This document shows, one piece after another, positions 45,184-59,359 of a stretch of DNA of 64,000 nucleotides. The notes below the pieces were generated by a model. The model did no database searches and was not told the origin of the DNA. It was given only the letters and a program-made list of their open reading frames with translations. Position 1 is the stretch's first letter; each line of letters begins with the position of its first letter. Origin of the DNA: Rhizobium leguminosarum (GTDB lineage Bacteria; Pseudomonadota; Alphaproteobacteria; Rhizobiales; Rhizobiaceae). The stretch lies in contig NZ_CP025013.1 of NCBI RefSeq assembly GCF_002953715.1, forward strand, positions 930,001 through 994,000, given 5' to 3'. The translations under genes were made by a program, and so were the position numbers.

Positions 45184-46205
45184 TTCAACAGACCGAGAGC
45201 CTTCAGCTGGCCGGCCACCTGCTCAGCGCCGTAGACCGTGCGGACAGTAGGGTTCATGGCCTGGCCGTCCATGATCACGATCGCCTTGTTCTTGACGGCA
45301 GGGATCTGGCTGACGGCCGGATCGGTGTTCAGGAAATTGATCTTGGCCTCCGGCTTGTCGAGCTCCCAACGGTTGCGGTCGAGACTGGCGACGACGATGA
45401 CGTCGGGATTGGAGGCGATGATGCCTTCCCAGCCGAGCGTCGGCCATTCCGCTTCCGCTGATATCGCGTTGTGTCCGCCGAGCAGATCGGCGATGAAGCC
45501 GGACGCGCTGTTCTTGCCGCCGAGATAGGCGTCGGCCGACGGGCTTGGGCTGGAGAACCAGAAGACGTAGGAAAGGTTCTTGCCGTCCTTCGAAACGCTG
45601 GAGCGAAGCTTGGCTTCGCGCGCCTTGAAGTCGGCGATCAGCGCCTGGCCACGATCGGCGACGTCGAAAATCTCAGAGAGTTCGTCGATCTCCTTGTAGA
45701 GAAGATCCATGTTCCACAGCTCGGCGCGGCTGCCGTACTGGTCCTTGACGTCCTTGGTGCTGAGGCAGGTGCTGGGCGAGAGATAGGTCGCGACGCCGAC
45801 CTTGTCGAAATCCTCGCGCTTGGCGACCTTGCTGTTCGGCCCGACCAGGCTCGGCAGAGCCGCCGCCACGAAGTCGGGATTTTCGGCGAGGATCGATTCG
45901 AAGGTCGGCATCTCGACGGTCAGAAGCTTGACCTTGGCGTTGGCTTCTGCGAGTTGCGGCAGAACCTTGCTCGGCCAAAAAGCCGTGCCGGCCATCTTGT
46001 CCTGAAGGCCGAGCAACAGCAGGATTTCAGCGCTGTTCTGGCCAAGGCCGATCGCTCGTTCGGGCGCCTTCTGGAAGGTCACCTGCGCGCCGCAGTTTTC
46101 CAGGGTCAGCGGGTAGGTCGTCGAACCGGCCAAAGACGGATTTGCGGCAAGGCCGATCATGGTTGAGAGGCCGCAGGCGGCCAGAAGCGATTTGAGGCTG
46201 GTCAC
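45180..46205 (-). CDS. Iron-siderophore/cobalamin-type ABC transporter binding protein
   Basis: Periplasmic binding protein of about 341 residues. I place the start at GTG 46205 (GGGAA upstream), which gives a normal signal peptide (SLLAACGLSTMIGLAANPSLA); the frame is open 17 codons further without improving it. The two-lobe class III fold is shown by ERAIGLGQNSAEILLLLGLQ and IIASNPDVIVVAS with a long connecting helix. Ligands of the family are ferric siderophores, heme or cobalamin. No TonB-dependent receptor is adjacent, so uptake across the outer membrane relies on a gene elsewhere. I saw no convincing Fur, RirA or Irr box in 46206-46360. Confidence 0.9.
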   Translation of the reverse strand: MTSLKSLLAACGLSTMIGLAANPSLAGSTTYPLTLENCGAQVTFQKAPERAIGLGQNSAEILLLLGLQDKMAGTAFWPSKVLPQLAEANAKVKLLTVEMPTFESILAENPDFVAAALPSLVGPNSKVAKREDFDKVGVATYLSPSTCLSTKDVKDQYGSRAELWNMDLLYKEIDELSEIFDVADRGQALIADFKAREAKLRSSVSKDGKNLSYVFWFSSPSPSADAYLGGKNSASGFIADLLGGHNAISAEAEWPTLGWEGIIASNPDVIVVASLDRNRWELDKPEAKINFLNTDPAVSQIPAVKNKAIVIMDGQAMNPTVRTVYGAEQVAGQLKALGLLK

Positions 46206-46360
46206 GAAGAAATTCCCGGTGCGTGAATATATGCGGCCGGGGTATAGCCTCAGCAACCATCCGAAAACAAGACCAAATAAATCAACTTATCGCGAAATTG
46301 ACAGCGCATTGCTGCGGGGGCAACGTGCCATCGCCGTCGAACTGCAGCCGCGTTCGCCGT

Positions 46361-46999
46361 CTAAACGGGGCCGACCGGCGACAGCGACTTGCCGTAGACT
46401 TCGAGGATCGCGGCGATCTCCTTGAGGATGCCGGAGAGCGGAAGCGTGCCGTTTCTGTCGAACGCCATGTCGCTGCGTTCGAAAAGGCCGAGGCAGATTT
46501 CGCTCGAATCATGGCGCGATTGGTAGGCGAGGCCATCCGGCCGGTCGGCATGGTCCCAAAGCGCGTCGGTCCAAAGGCCGCATGGTTCGTAGGGGCCGGT
46601 GGAGATGGCATTATCAGTGCCGAGGACCTGCAGGCCGGTTCCGTGCATGCGCACAATCCTCAGCGGTCTAATGCAACTGAGCTCGCTGATGGCGCGGGTG
46701 GTGATTTCGGTCGTGGACACCATCAACCGCTGGGGATTGCGCAGGATCGTTTCCGCGAGCGCTCCCCTGCGGCTCATCCCGACATAGAGAATTCCGAAAC
46801 GTCCGCTGGCGCTGTCGAAACGATTGGTGGCGGCAATCCCGGGGCCAGGTCCAAAGAAGATGGGATCGAGATGCGTCCGATGGACCCTATGGAGAACCTG
46901 CCCGGCCGGAATGAGGTCGATCGGCAATGAGGAATCGGCGAGCCAAGGGGGCGGGTGCAGGGCAGCTCCCGACGGCCCTCTGCCTGCATCTGCCGGCAT
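46361..46999 (-). CDS. RES-domain toxin
   Basis: Toxin of a RES/Xre type II toxin-antitoxin pair, 212 residues. RES toxins degrade NAD+; the characterised mycobacterial MbcT is an NAD+ phosphorylase. The conserved residues that name the domain are visible: Arg38 in LHRVHR, Glu83 in GALAETILR and Ser160 in LAYQSRHDSSEICLGLFE, with the Tyr of ILYVG (72). The first about 25 residues look like a loose extension. The ATG overlaps the antitoxin stop (ATGA), so the toxin is translated only after its antitoxin. Confidence 0.88.
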   Translation of the reverse strand: MPADAGRGPSGAALHPPPWLADSSLPIDLIPAGQVLHRVHRTHLDPIFFGPGPGIAATNRFDSASGRFGILYVGMSRRGALAETILRNPQRLMVSTTEITTRAISELSCIRPLRIVRMHGTGLQVLGTDNAISTGPYEPCGLWTDALWDHADRPDGLAYQSRHDSSEICLGLFERSDMAFDRNGTLPLSGILKEIAAILEVYGKSLSPVGPV

Positions 47000-47610
47000 C
47001 AGGCAAAGCCGTCGGAAGTTTCAATCCGGATCAGACGCTGGACTGCTTCACGATCGCCGTCGCGCAGCGCCTGCAGAGCTGTCCGACCACCGAGAACCGT
47101 ATCGGAAGCAAGCAGAAAATCCAATGCGATCCAGGGGCCGGCGGCGGCAAAACCACGCACGACGTCGGAAATCCCGGCGATCACCTCACCTTGATCCAAC
47201 TGGCAGAGCGGATAGCGCCAGTCGCTGCCCTCGCGCACGGCGAGCAGCGTGCCGGCCCGCCGTCTCTTGTCTATGGCCTGCCTGCTGATGCTGAGGATCC
47301 GTCCGGCGTCCTCGGCCGACATCGTCCCGCCTGCCCGCTCGACAAGATTTTGCCGATGTTCAACGTTGCGAGCCAGCGCCGGAACCAGCGGGTCGAGATC
47401 GTTTATCGCTGCGCCCACCATATCCGAGCGGCTGAGAAGCTGTGCCAACGATCCGGCGTCGGTCGGAGCTGAAAGCGCATCGGCCAGGTCCTTTGCCGGC
47501 ACATTCGCCGAAATGCGCTCGAGCGCCGACGTCGCGCGTCGCAGAAACGCGGCCCTGATGGAATTCGGCTCTTCCTGTGCGGTGACGGGAGTGGATGCGT
47601 GATGGGCCAT
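46999..47610 (-). CDS. Xre/MbcA/ParS-type antitoxin (DUF2384)
   Basis: A 203-residue antitoxin cognate to the RES toxin. It has a helical N-terminus, a DNA-binding helix-turn-helix (AEDAGRILSISRQAIDKRRR, about 99-118) and the C-terminal toxin-binding DUF2384 domain (AAGPWIALDFLLASDTVLGG; ALQALRDGDREAVQRLI). The start ATG 47610 has AAGGAG 8 bases upstream. Its own promoter and a short palindrome lie immediately before it, fitting autorepression by the antitoxin or the complex. Confidence 0.88.
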   Translation of the reverse strand: MAHHASTPVTAQEEPNSIRAAFLRRATSALERISANVPAKDLADALSAPTDAGSLAQLLSRSDMVGAAINDLDPLVPALARNVEHRQNLVERAGGTMSAEDAGRILSISRQAIDKRRRAGTLLAVREGSDWRYPLCQLDQGEVIAGISDVVRGFAAAGPWIALDFLLASDTVLGGRTALQALRDGDREAVQRLIRIETSDGFA

Positions 47611-47619
47611 GGAGCGGCT

Positions 47620-47666
47620 CCTTGGTTGACAAGGTATTTATATGGCTCATGCCGATATGAAGTCAA
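47620..47666 (-). promoter_or_regulatory. Promoter and palindrome of the RES/Xre toxin-antitoxin operon
   Basis: On the minus strand TTGACT (47666-47661) is followed after 18 bases by TATAAAT (47642-47636), a good vegetative promoter. Directly downstream lies CCTTG-N5-CAAGG (47620-47634), a small inverted repeat that overlaps the ribosome binding site region and could be the antitoxin's operator. Confidence 0.6.
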
Positions 47667-47752
47667 CCACGTGTGTGGAGGTCAAGCGCACCAATGGGCT
47701 TCAAACCCCCGATTGCCCGGGAGGTTCTCGTCAGCGAAGCCTTCGAAAATGT

Positions 47753-48034
47753 TCAGGTCATCTTTCCTACAAGCTTGGCATAGTCCGAAAACGTCAACCG
47801 TTCGCCTCTCCTGCCTGCCTCTTCGGCAAGCTGCAGCACGCGGATGGGGAACAGGATCGCGGCGCGGTTGGCATCCGACAGCTCATGGTCGTCGTCCTCC
47901 TCGACTGCCTTCTTGGCCTTCGAGAGCGCGGCATTGAGTTCTCCGCTGGTCAGCAGTTCCTTCTCGACGATCGCATCACATATCGACGCCATTGCCATGA
48001 TGAGGCCCTTGAGTTGAAGGTTGGCCGTATTCAT
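47753..48034 (-). CDS. Small conserved-looking hypothetical protein, 93 residues
   Basis: A soluble, mostly helical, acidic protein (MNTANLQLKGLIMAMASICD; KKAVEEDDDHELSDANRAAI) without recognised motifs. The start ATG has GGAG about 5 bases upstream. It follows, 76 bases downstream and on the same strand, a gene with a stress-type promoter, and may be co-transcribed with it. I do not recognise the family. Confidence 0.7.
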   Translation of the reverse strand: MNTANLQLKGLIMAMASICDAIVEKELLTSGELNAALSKAKKAVEEDDDHELSDANRAAILFPIRVLQLAEEAGRRGERLTFSDYAKLVGKMT

Positions 48035-48110
48035 GAGAACTCCAAGGGAACGAGGGACCTATGATGGTGACGCTCCAGCGCCTCGCCGATTGCGTCGGTG
48101 GATTGCTATG

Positions 48111-48563
48111 TCAGTCCGATTGAACCGGCCGGATCGTGTCGACGGCAACGGCACCGTCGAGGATCCCGCGCGTAACATCGCCCCTGTTCCGCTCGATCTC
48201 AATGACGGTGTAAAGCTTGTCGTCCCGAAAGGCGCTGGCATTGACCGTCGTGACATCCTCGGCGGGAGCCGCATCCACTTCCATGAAGTCGAGTTCACGA
48301 GCCGCAGCGACGATCCTGGCATCACCGGCCGTTCTGGCAGCGACGACGACAGTACCATGTCCGGGGGAATTGTCCCATCTCGGATCGTCGGGTGCCGCGA
48401 TCGGCTCCAACCGGTAGATGTTGAGCATTTCGCCGCCTGCGTCGGGCGACGATTGCGCAGCCGCATCCTCGATTTGCGCCTGGCTCTCGACAGACTTCCC
48501 GAAGGTGGTCGGGCTGGTCGCGTTGTTGATCTCTTCCTTGCCTGTCCTTGAGACGTTCGACAT
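48111..48563 (-). CDS. Hypothetical protein, 150 residues, with a stress-type promoter
   Basis: An acidic protein of unknown function. I place the start at ATG 48563, preceded by GGAGAG at the right spacing; a second ATG four codons upstream contains that site and is unlikely. The first about 55 residues are polar and look disordered ([20 protein letters not shown]). The rest forms a compact alpha/beta-looking domain ([60 protein letters not shown]) that may be related to small periodic domains seen in other rhizobial stress proteins, which I cannot verify. An EcfG-type promoter ends 25 bases before the start. It diverges from the giant HAMP kinase gene. Confidence 0.75.
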   Translation of the reverse strand: MSNVSRTGKEEINNATSPTTFGKSVESQAQIEDAAAQSSPDAGGEMLNIYRLEPIAAPDDPRWDNSPGHGTVVVAARTAGDARIVAAARELDFMEVDAAPAEDVTTVNASAFRDDKLYTVIEIERNRGDVTRGILDGAVAVDTIRPVQSD

Positions 48564-48587
48564 ATCGCTCTCCATTGTCAGGACGGA

Positions 48588-48613
48588 AACGACAGCCGGC
48601 AGGTAAGTGTTCC
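48588..48613 (-). promoter_or_regulatory. EcfG-type (general stress sigma factor) promoter
   Basis: On the minus strand GGAAC (48613-48609), 17 bases, then CGTT (48591-48588): an exact match to the alphaproteobacterial EcfG/RpoE2 consensus. It lies 25 bases before the start codon of the 150-residue protein at 48111-48563. Confidence 0.75.
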
Positions 48614-48785
48614 CCCACGCACGAAAAACCGCGAATTCCACCCGGACGGTGTCCGGCGAGCACTTTCGATATCTGCAACTATCAGGCTCATTTTGGGCGG
48701 TGAATATGTTAGGATGGACATGGGACGACCATACCATTTTCCCAGTCGAGCACTAAATTACCAGTCGTCGAAGAGGGGGATTCTC

Positions 48786-55085
<6,300 letters not shown>

Positions 55086-55095
55086 GGATCTGGCC

Positions 55096-56772
55096 ATGAA
55101 CCCCGTCAACATCCTCCTCGTCGACGACCAACCGGCAAAGCTCCTGAGTTACGAGGTCATTCTCGATGAGCTCCAAGAAAACCTCATCAAGGCGCAATCC
55201 GCTCGCGAAGCCTTCGAGCACCTGTTGCGCACCGAAATCGCGGTGATCCTCGTCGATGTCTGCATGCCGGAACAGGATGGGTTCGAGCTCGTCAGCATGA
55301 TCCGGCAGCATCCGCGTTATCAGAACACACCGATCATCTTCGTTTCCGCCGTCATGCTGGCGGAACCCGACCGGCTGCGCGGCTATGCGGTGGGCGCGGT
55401 CGACTACGTCTCCGTTCCGATCGTCCCCGAAGTGCTGAGAGCCAAGGTGCGGGTCTTTGCCGACCTCTACAGGAAGACGAGGGAACTCGAACGCCTGAAC
55501 GCCGAGCTGGAGGCCCGCGTTCACCAGCGCACCGCCGAACTCGAGGCCTCGGCAGCGCAGTTGCGTGAGCTCAACGAGGAGCTCGAGCACCGGATCGATC
55601 AACGGACACGCGAGCGCGAAGAGGCGCTCGCACAGCTGTTCGAGGCGCAGAAGCTCGACACGATCGGCCACCTGACCGGCGGCGTGGCCCACGACTTCAA
55701 TAACCTGCTGATGGCAGTTCTCGGCAGCCTGAACCTTCTGAAGAAACGGCTTCCGGCCGATGAACGCAGCGAACGCCTGGTGACGAATGCGATTCAGGCG
55801 GCCGAGCGCGGTACCGCGCTGACCCAGCGCCTGCTTGCCTTCGCGCGCCGCCAGGAGCTGAAGCCGCAGGCGGTCGACTTCCTCCGGCTGTTCGAAAACG
55901 TCGAGGATCTTCTCGCCAAGGCGGTGGGGCCGCGCATCGAAATCCACAAGAGCATCCCGGCGGATCTGGCACCTCTTCTGGTCGACAGCAACCAGTTGGA
56001 ACTGGCGCTGCTCAACCTGTTCGTCAATGCCCGGGATGCGCTCGAAAGCGGCGGAGCCGTGACGGTAGCCGCGGCGGCAGCCGAAGAAACCCTGCCGGCC
56101 AGCCTCGCAGGCGGAAATTACATTAGGATATCGGTGTCGGACGATGGCGAGGGGATGGACGAGGCAACGGTCTCGCGTGCCGCCGAACCGTTTTTCACCA
56201 CCAAGGGGGTCGGCAAGGGCACCGGTCTCGGCCTGTCGATGGTGCATGGCCTGGCAGCACAATCCGGCGGCTCGATCCAGATATCGAGCGCCAGGGGCAA
56301 GGGCACGACCGTTTCCCTGTGGCTGCCCGTTGCCGAGACATTCGTCAAGGTGCAGCCGGCCGTCGAGCCTCCGGCGACGGAGCCCTTGAAACCGGCGTCG
56401 CGGCCGCTCGCCATTCTCGTCGTCGACGACGACGCCCTTGTCAGGACGGGAACCGTGGCGATGCTGGAGGATCTCGGGCATCTGCCGCAAGAGGCGTCTT
56501 CCGCTTCCCAGGCTTTGGAATTTTTTGCTGACGGACAGGGTTGTGATCTCGTCATCACCGATCATGCCATGCCGGGGATGACGGGCGCGGAGCTTGCACG
56601 TCACCTTCGCTCCTCCTTTCCAGGCCTGCCCATCATCCTTGCCTCGGGCTATGCCGAGTTTTCCGAAGACCATGGCCTCGGCCGGATGCTGCGGATGAAG
56701 AAGCCGTTCACGCAGGAACAGCTTCAGGCGGCCATGGATCAGGCGCTCTCGGGCAAAGTCGCGGCGGCCTGA
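55096..56772 (+). CDS. Hybrid response regulator/histidine kinase (REC-HisKA-HATPase-REC)
   Basis: A 558-residue soluble protein. The N-terminal receiver ([13 protein letters not shown]; Asp54 in [13 protein letters not shown]) is followed by a long coiled coil (about 130-185), a HisKA box with His199 ([11 protein letters not shown]), HATPase_c ([27 protein letters not shown], quoted in part: [20 protein letters not shown]) and a C-terminal receiver ([11 protein letters not shown]; Asp489 in [13 protein letters not shown]). Starting 10 bases after the giant kinase stop, it is probably translated from the same transcript and may receive phosphate from it or act as a parallel input. The final output regulator is not in the window. 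Confidence 0.94.
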   Translation: MNPVNILLVDDQPAKLLSYEVILDELQENLIKAQSAREAFEHLLRTEIAVILVDVCMPEQDGFELVSMIRQHPRYQNTPIIFVSAVMLAEPDRLRGYAVGAVDYVSVPIVPEVLRAKVRVFADLYRKTRELERLNAELEARVHQRTAELEASAAQLRELNEELEHRIDQRTREREEALAQLFEAQKLDTIGHLTGGVAHDFNNLLMAVLGSLNLLKKRLPADERSERLVTNAIQAAERGTALTQRLLAFARRQELKPQAVDFLRLFENVEDLLAKAVGPRIEIHKSIPADLAPLLVDSNQLELALLNLFVNARDALESGGAVTVAAAAAEETLPASLAGGNYIRISVSDDGEGMDEATVSRAAEPFFTTKGVGKGTGLGLSMVHGLAAQSGGSIQISSARGKGTTVSLWLPVAETFVKVQPAVEPPATEPLKPASRPLAILVVDDDALVRTGTVAMLEDLGHLPQEASSASQALEFFADGQGCDLVITDHAMPGMTGAELARHLRSSFPGLPIILASGYAEFSEDHGLGRMLRMKKPFTQEQLQAAMDQALSGKVAAA

Positions 56773-56841
56773 CGGTCGAAGTGCCGCCGCTGCAATTCCG
56801 GGTCGCAGTCAAGGCGGTTGACGGCAGTTCTATTTGTCCCG

Positions 56842-56860
56842 GTTATCAAAAACTGATAAC
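56842..56860. promoter_or_regulatory. Palindromic operator of the ParDE module
   Basis: GTTATCA-AAAAC-TGATAAC, exact 7-base inverted arms (56842-56848 and 56854-56860) ending 24 bases before the antitoxin start. Such sites are bound by the ribbon-helix-helix antitoxin to repress its own operon. Confidence 0.75.
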
Positions 56861-56884
56861 ATGGCCTCGATGAAAGGTATTGCC

Positions 56885-57142
56885 ATGCCCTCCAGCTATA
56901 ATATCGGGCCTCGCTATGAAGGCTTTGTCCGTGAGCTTGTTGAAAGCGGGCGCTATGCCAGCGCCAGCGAGGTCATTCGCGATAGCCTCCGCTTGATGGA
57001 ACAGCGGGAAGAATTTCGCGCGCTTGAACTGGAAAAACTCAAGCGGGAATATGCCGAAGGTAAAGCCAGCGGCGAACCCGAAGAGATTGATCCCGCCGCC
57101 TTCCTGCAAGAGCTGAAAGCAGAACGCGCAGCTCGTGGCTAA
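56885..57142 (+). CDS. parD: ParD-like antitoxin (ribbon-helix-helix)
   Basis: An 85-residue antitoxin. ATG 56885 is chosen because AAAGG lies 7 bases upstream; in-frame ATGs at 56861 and 56870 are open but lie closer to the operator. The N-terminal ribbon-helix-helix matches ParD (YEGFVRELVESGRYASASEV; IRDSLRLMEQREE). The acidic C-terminal tail (EYAEGKASGEPEEIDPAAFL) would wrap the toxin. It overlaps the toxin gene by 8 bases. Confidence 0.9.
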   Translation: MPSSYNIGPRYEGFVRELVESGRYASASEVIRDSLRLMEQREEFRALELEKLKREYAEGKASGEPEEIDPAAFLQELKAERAARG

Positions 57143-57425
57143 ATATAAGTTGTCTCCGCGTGCCCAGCGCCAGATGCGCGATATCTGGCGCAATATCGCC
57201 GTTGACAATGAACCGGCTGCCGACAGGCTCCTGCAAAAACTTTTCGACAAGTTCGAACTGGTCGCCGCTAATCCCGAAATGGGGCCTGCGCGCCCGGAAA
57301 TCAGCCCCGCCGCCCGCTTGGTTATCGAGGGGCGCTATATCGCCGTCTATGAACCCACCAATTACGGCGCCGAAATTGTCGTGGTCGTACACGGAGCGCG
57401 CGAACCAGCGACCTGGATCGACTGA
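57135..57425 (+). CDS. parE: ParE-like toxin (RelE/ParE superfamily)
   Basis: A 96-residue toxin starting at GTG inside the end of the antitoxin gene. The fold is shown by KLSPRAQRQMRDIWRNIAVD, AADRLLQKLFDKFELVAANP, GPARPEISPAARLVIEGRYI and the terminal VVVVHGAREPATWID. ParE family toxins poison DNA gyrase, but RelE-like relatives cut mRNA; the sequence favours ParE because of the paired ParD and the absence of the RelE catalytic set. It is located between the kinase genes and treZ. Confidence 0.9.
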   Translation: MAKYKLSPRAQRQMRDIWRNIAVDNEPAADRLLQKLFDKFELVAANPEMGPARPEISPAARLVIEGRYIAVYEPTNYGAEIVVVVHGAREPATWID

Positions 57426-57560
57426 CGCAACCTTTTATGTCCCGGTGGATATCGTAATCCTGGTGACAGCGGCCGCTTTCGCGCGTCCGCTTGCGGACGA
57501 AACTTTTTGCTCCCGCAAAAGTTACCCAAATCCCATCCCAATTTCATCGAAGGCTTTCCC

Positions 57561-59330
57561 TTGACCAAAATGACGTTCGGCCCCGCATTCACCGAAGAGG
57601 GCATTCTGTTTCGCCTTTGGGCTCCCTTGCATGAAAGCGTGTCGCTGAAGCTCGAAGGGGCTCCCCCGCGCCCAATGCAGGCGGCTGAGGATGGCTGGCA
57701 CCGCTGCACGGTCGCGCAAGCCCATGCCGGTACGCTTTATCGCTTCGTCCTGCCGGACGGTTCCGAAGTTCCCGATCCCGCCTCGCGGTTCCAGCCACAG
57801 GATGTGCACGGGCCGAGCGAAGTGGTCGACCTTTCCACCTATCGCTGGGCGACGAGCGACTGGACGGGTCGGCCCTGGGAAGAGATGGTCATCTACGAGA
57901 TGCATATTGGCTGCTTCACGCCGGAGGGCACTTTCAAGGCCGCGATCGAGCGGCTCGACCATCTGCAGGCGCTGGGCGTTACGGCGCTGCAGATCATGCC
58001 GCTTAGTGAATTTCCCGGCCGTTACAGCTGGGGTTATGATGGCGTGCTTCCCTATGCTCCGGACAGCAGCTACGGCCGGCCGGAAGATTTCATGGCGCTG
58101 GTGGACGCAGCGCACCGGCGCGGCATCTCGGTTTTCCTGGACGTGGTCTACAATCACTTCGGGCCCGACGGGAACTATATCCCCGCCTATGCGCCGCTCT
58201 TTACCGACCATCACAAGACGCCCTGGGGCAACGGCATCAACTACGATGGCGACGGATCGGAGATGATCCGCGAGTTCATCATCGAGAACGCCATCTACTG
58301 GATTACCGAGTTCAGGCTCGACGGTTTCCGCTTCGATGCCGTCCACGCCATTAAGGACGACAGCGCCGAGCATCTGCTTCACGCGCTTGCCCGCCGCGTC
58401 AGGGACGCGGCCGGCGACCGGCATGTTCATCTGATCGTCGAAAACGAGGAGAACGACAGCGACCTATTGACGCGTGGCGAAAACGGGGAAGTGAAGCTGT
58501 TCACCGCCCAGTGGAACGACGACGTGCACCACGTGCTGCATATCACCGCCACCGGAGAAACCTTCGGCTATTATGCCGATTACGCCGGTGACGCCGGCAA
58601 GCTCGGCCGAGCGCTGGCGGAAGGCTTCGTCTTTCAGGGGGAACACATGCCGTATCGCGGCGCAAGCCGCGGCACGCCGAGCAGCCATCTCCCGCCCACC
58701 GCTTTCATCTCCTTCATCCAGAACCATGACCAGATCGGCAATAGGGCGCTGGGGGATCGGGTTCTGGCTTCGAGCCCAGCTGATGTCGTCAAGGCTGTCG
58801 CTGCGATCTACCTGCTGGCGCCCGAGATCCCGATGCTGTTCATGGGCGAGGAATGGGGCGCCAAAGAACCTTTCCCATTCTTCTGCGATTTCGACGAGGA
58901 CCTGAACGAGAAGGTCAGGAAAGGCCGTCGTGAGGAGCTCTCCCGTCTGCCGGGCTTTGACGCCGACGACCTTCTCGACCCGACGGCGCCATCGACCTTC
59001 GCCGCGGCCAAGCTGGACTGGTCGAAACTCGCCTCCTCCGATGTCCTCGATTTTTACAGGACGCTTCTCGACCTCCGACACCGAAGGATCGTGCCGTTGC
59101 TGAAAGGCGCCGGCGCCGGAATCGCGGTCTATCGCTCGGCAGGAAGCGCGCTCGCGGTGGATTGGACCCTGGCGCAAAACCGCCGTCTTCATCTGCGCGC
59201 CAACCTCGGCGCCGAGGCGGCGCCGCTCGTCTCGCAGCAGGACGACGGCGAGACGATCTTCCGTCTCGGTGGCAGCGATGGCGGCGATCTTGCGCCCTGG
59301 ACGGTGATCTGGAGCATCGGCGAAGCGTGA
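57561..59330 (+). CDS. treZ: Malto-oligosyltrehalose trehalohydrolase
   Basis: Releases trehalose from maltooligosyl-trehalose, the second step of the TreYZ route. Of 589 residues, the N-terminal early-set domain (FGPAFTEEGILFRLWAPLHE) precedes a GH13_10 barrel. The catalytic set is Asp259 in GFRFDAVHAI, Glu294 in LIVENEEN and Asp390 in IQNHDQIGN. TTG 57561 is preferred as start (GAAGG 7 bases upstream); ATG 57570 is possible. It lies 135 bases after the toxin gene, an interval in which I see no feature, and 29 bases before malQ. TreY, its usual partner, is not encoded within the window. Confidence 0.93.
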   Translation: MTKMTFGPAFTEEGILFRLWAPLHESVSLKLEGAPPRPMQAAEDGWHRCTVAQAHAGTLYRFVLPDGSEVPDPASRFQPQDVHGPSEVVDLSTYRWATSDWTGRPWEEMVIYEMHIGCFTPEGTFKAAIERLDHLQALGVTALQIMPLSEFPGRYSWGYDGVLPYAPDSSYGRPEDFMALVDAAHRRGISVFLDVVYNHFGPDGNYIPAYAPLFTDHHKTPWGNGINYDGDGSEMIREFIIENAIYWITEFRLDGFRFDAVHAIKDDSAEHLLHALARRVRDAAGDRHVHLIVENEENDSDLLTRGENGEVKLFTAQWNDDVHHVLHITATGETFGYYADYAGDAGKLGRALAEGFVFQGEHMPYRGASRGTPSSHLPPTAFISFIQNHDQIGNRALGDRVLASSPADVVKAVAAIYLLAPEIPMLFMGEEWGAKEPFPFFCDFDEDLNEKVRKGRREELSRLPGFDADDLLDPTAPSTFAAAKLDWSKLASSDVLDFYRTLLDLRHRRIVPLLKGAGAGIAVYRSAGSALAVDWTLAQNRRLHLRANLGAEAAPLVSQQDDGETIFRLGGSDGGDLAPWTVIWSIGEA

Positions 59331-59359
59331 CCGCGAGCTGACAGGAAGGCGATCGAACG

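Noticed and set aside
46206-46360. Possible Fur/RirA/Irr iron box before the siderophore-type ABC operon
   Set aside because: AT-rich, but no clear TGA-N9-TCA or Fur-like palindrome could be found by eye.
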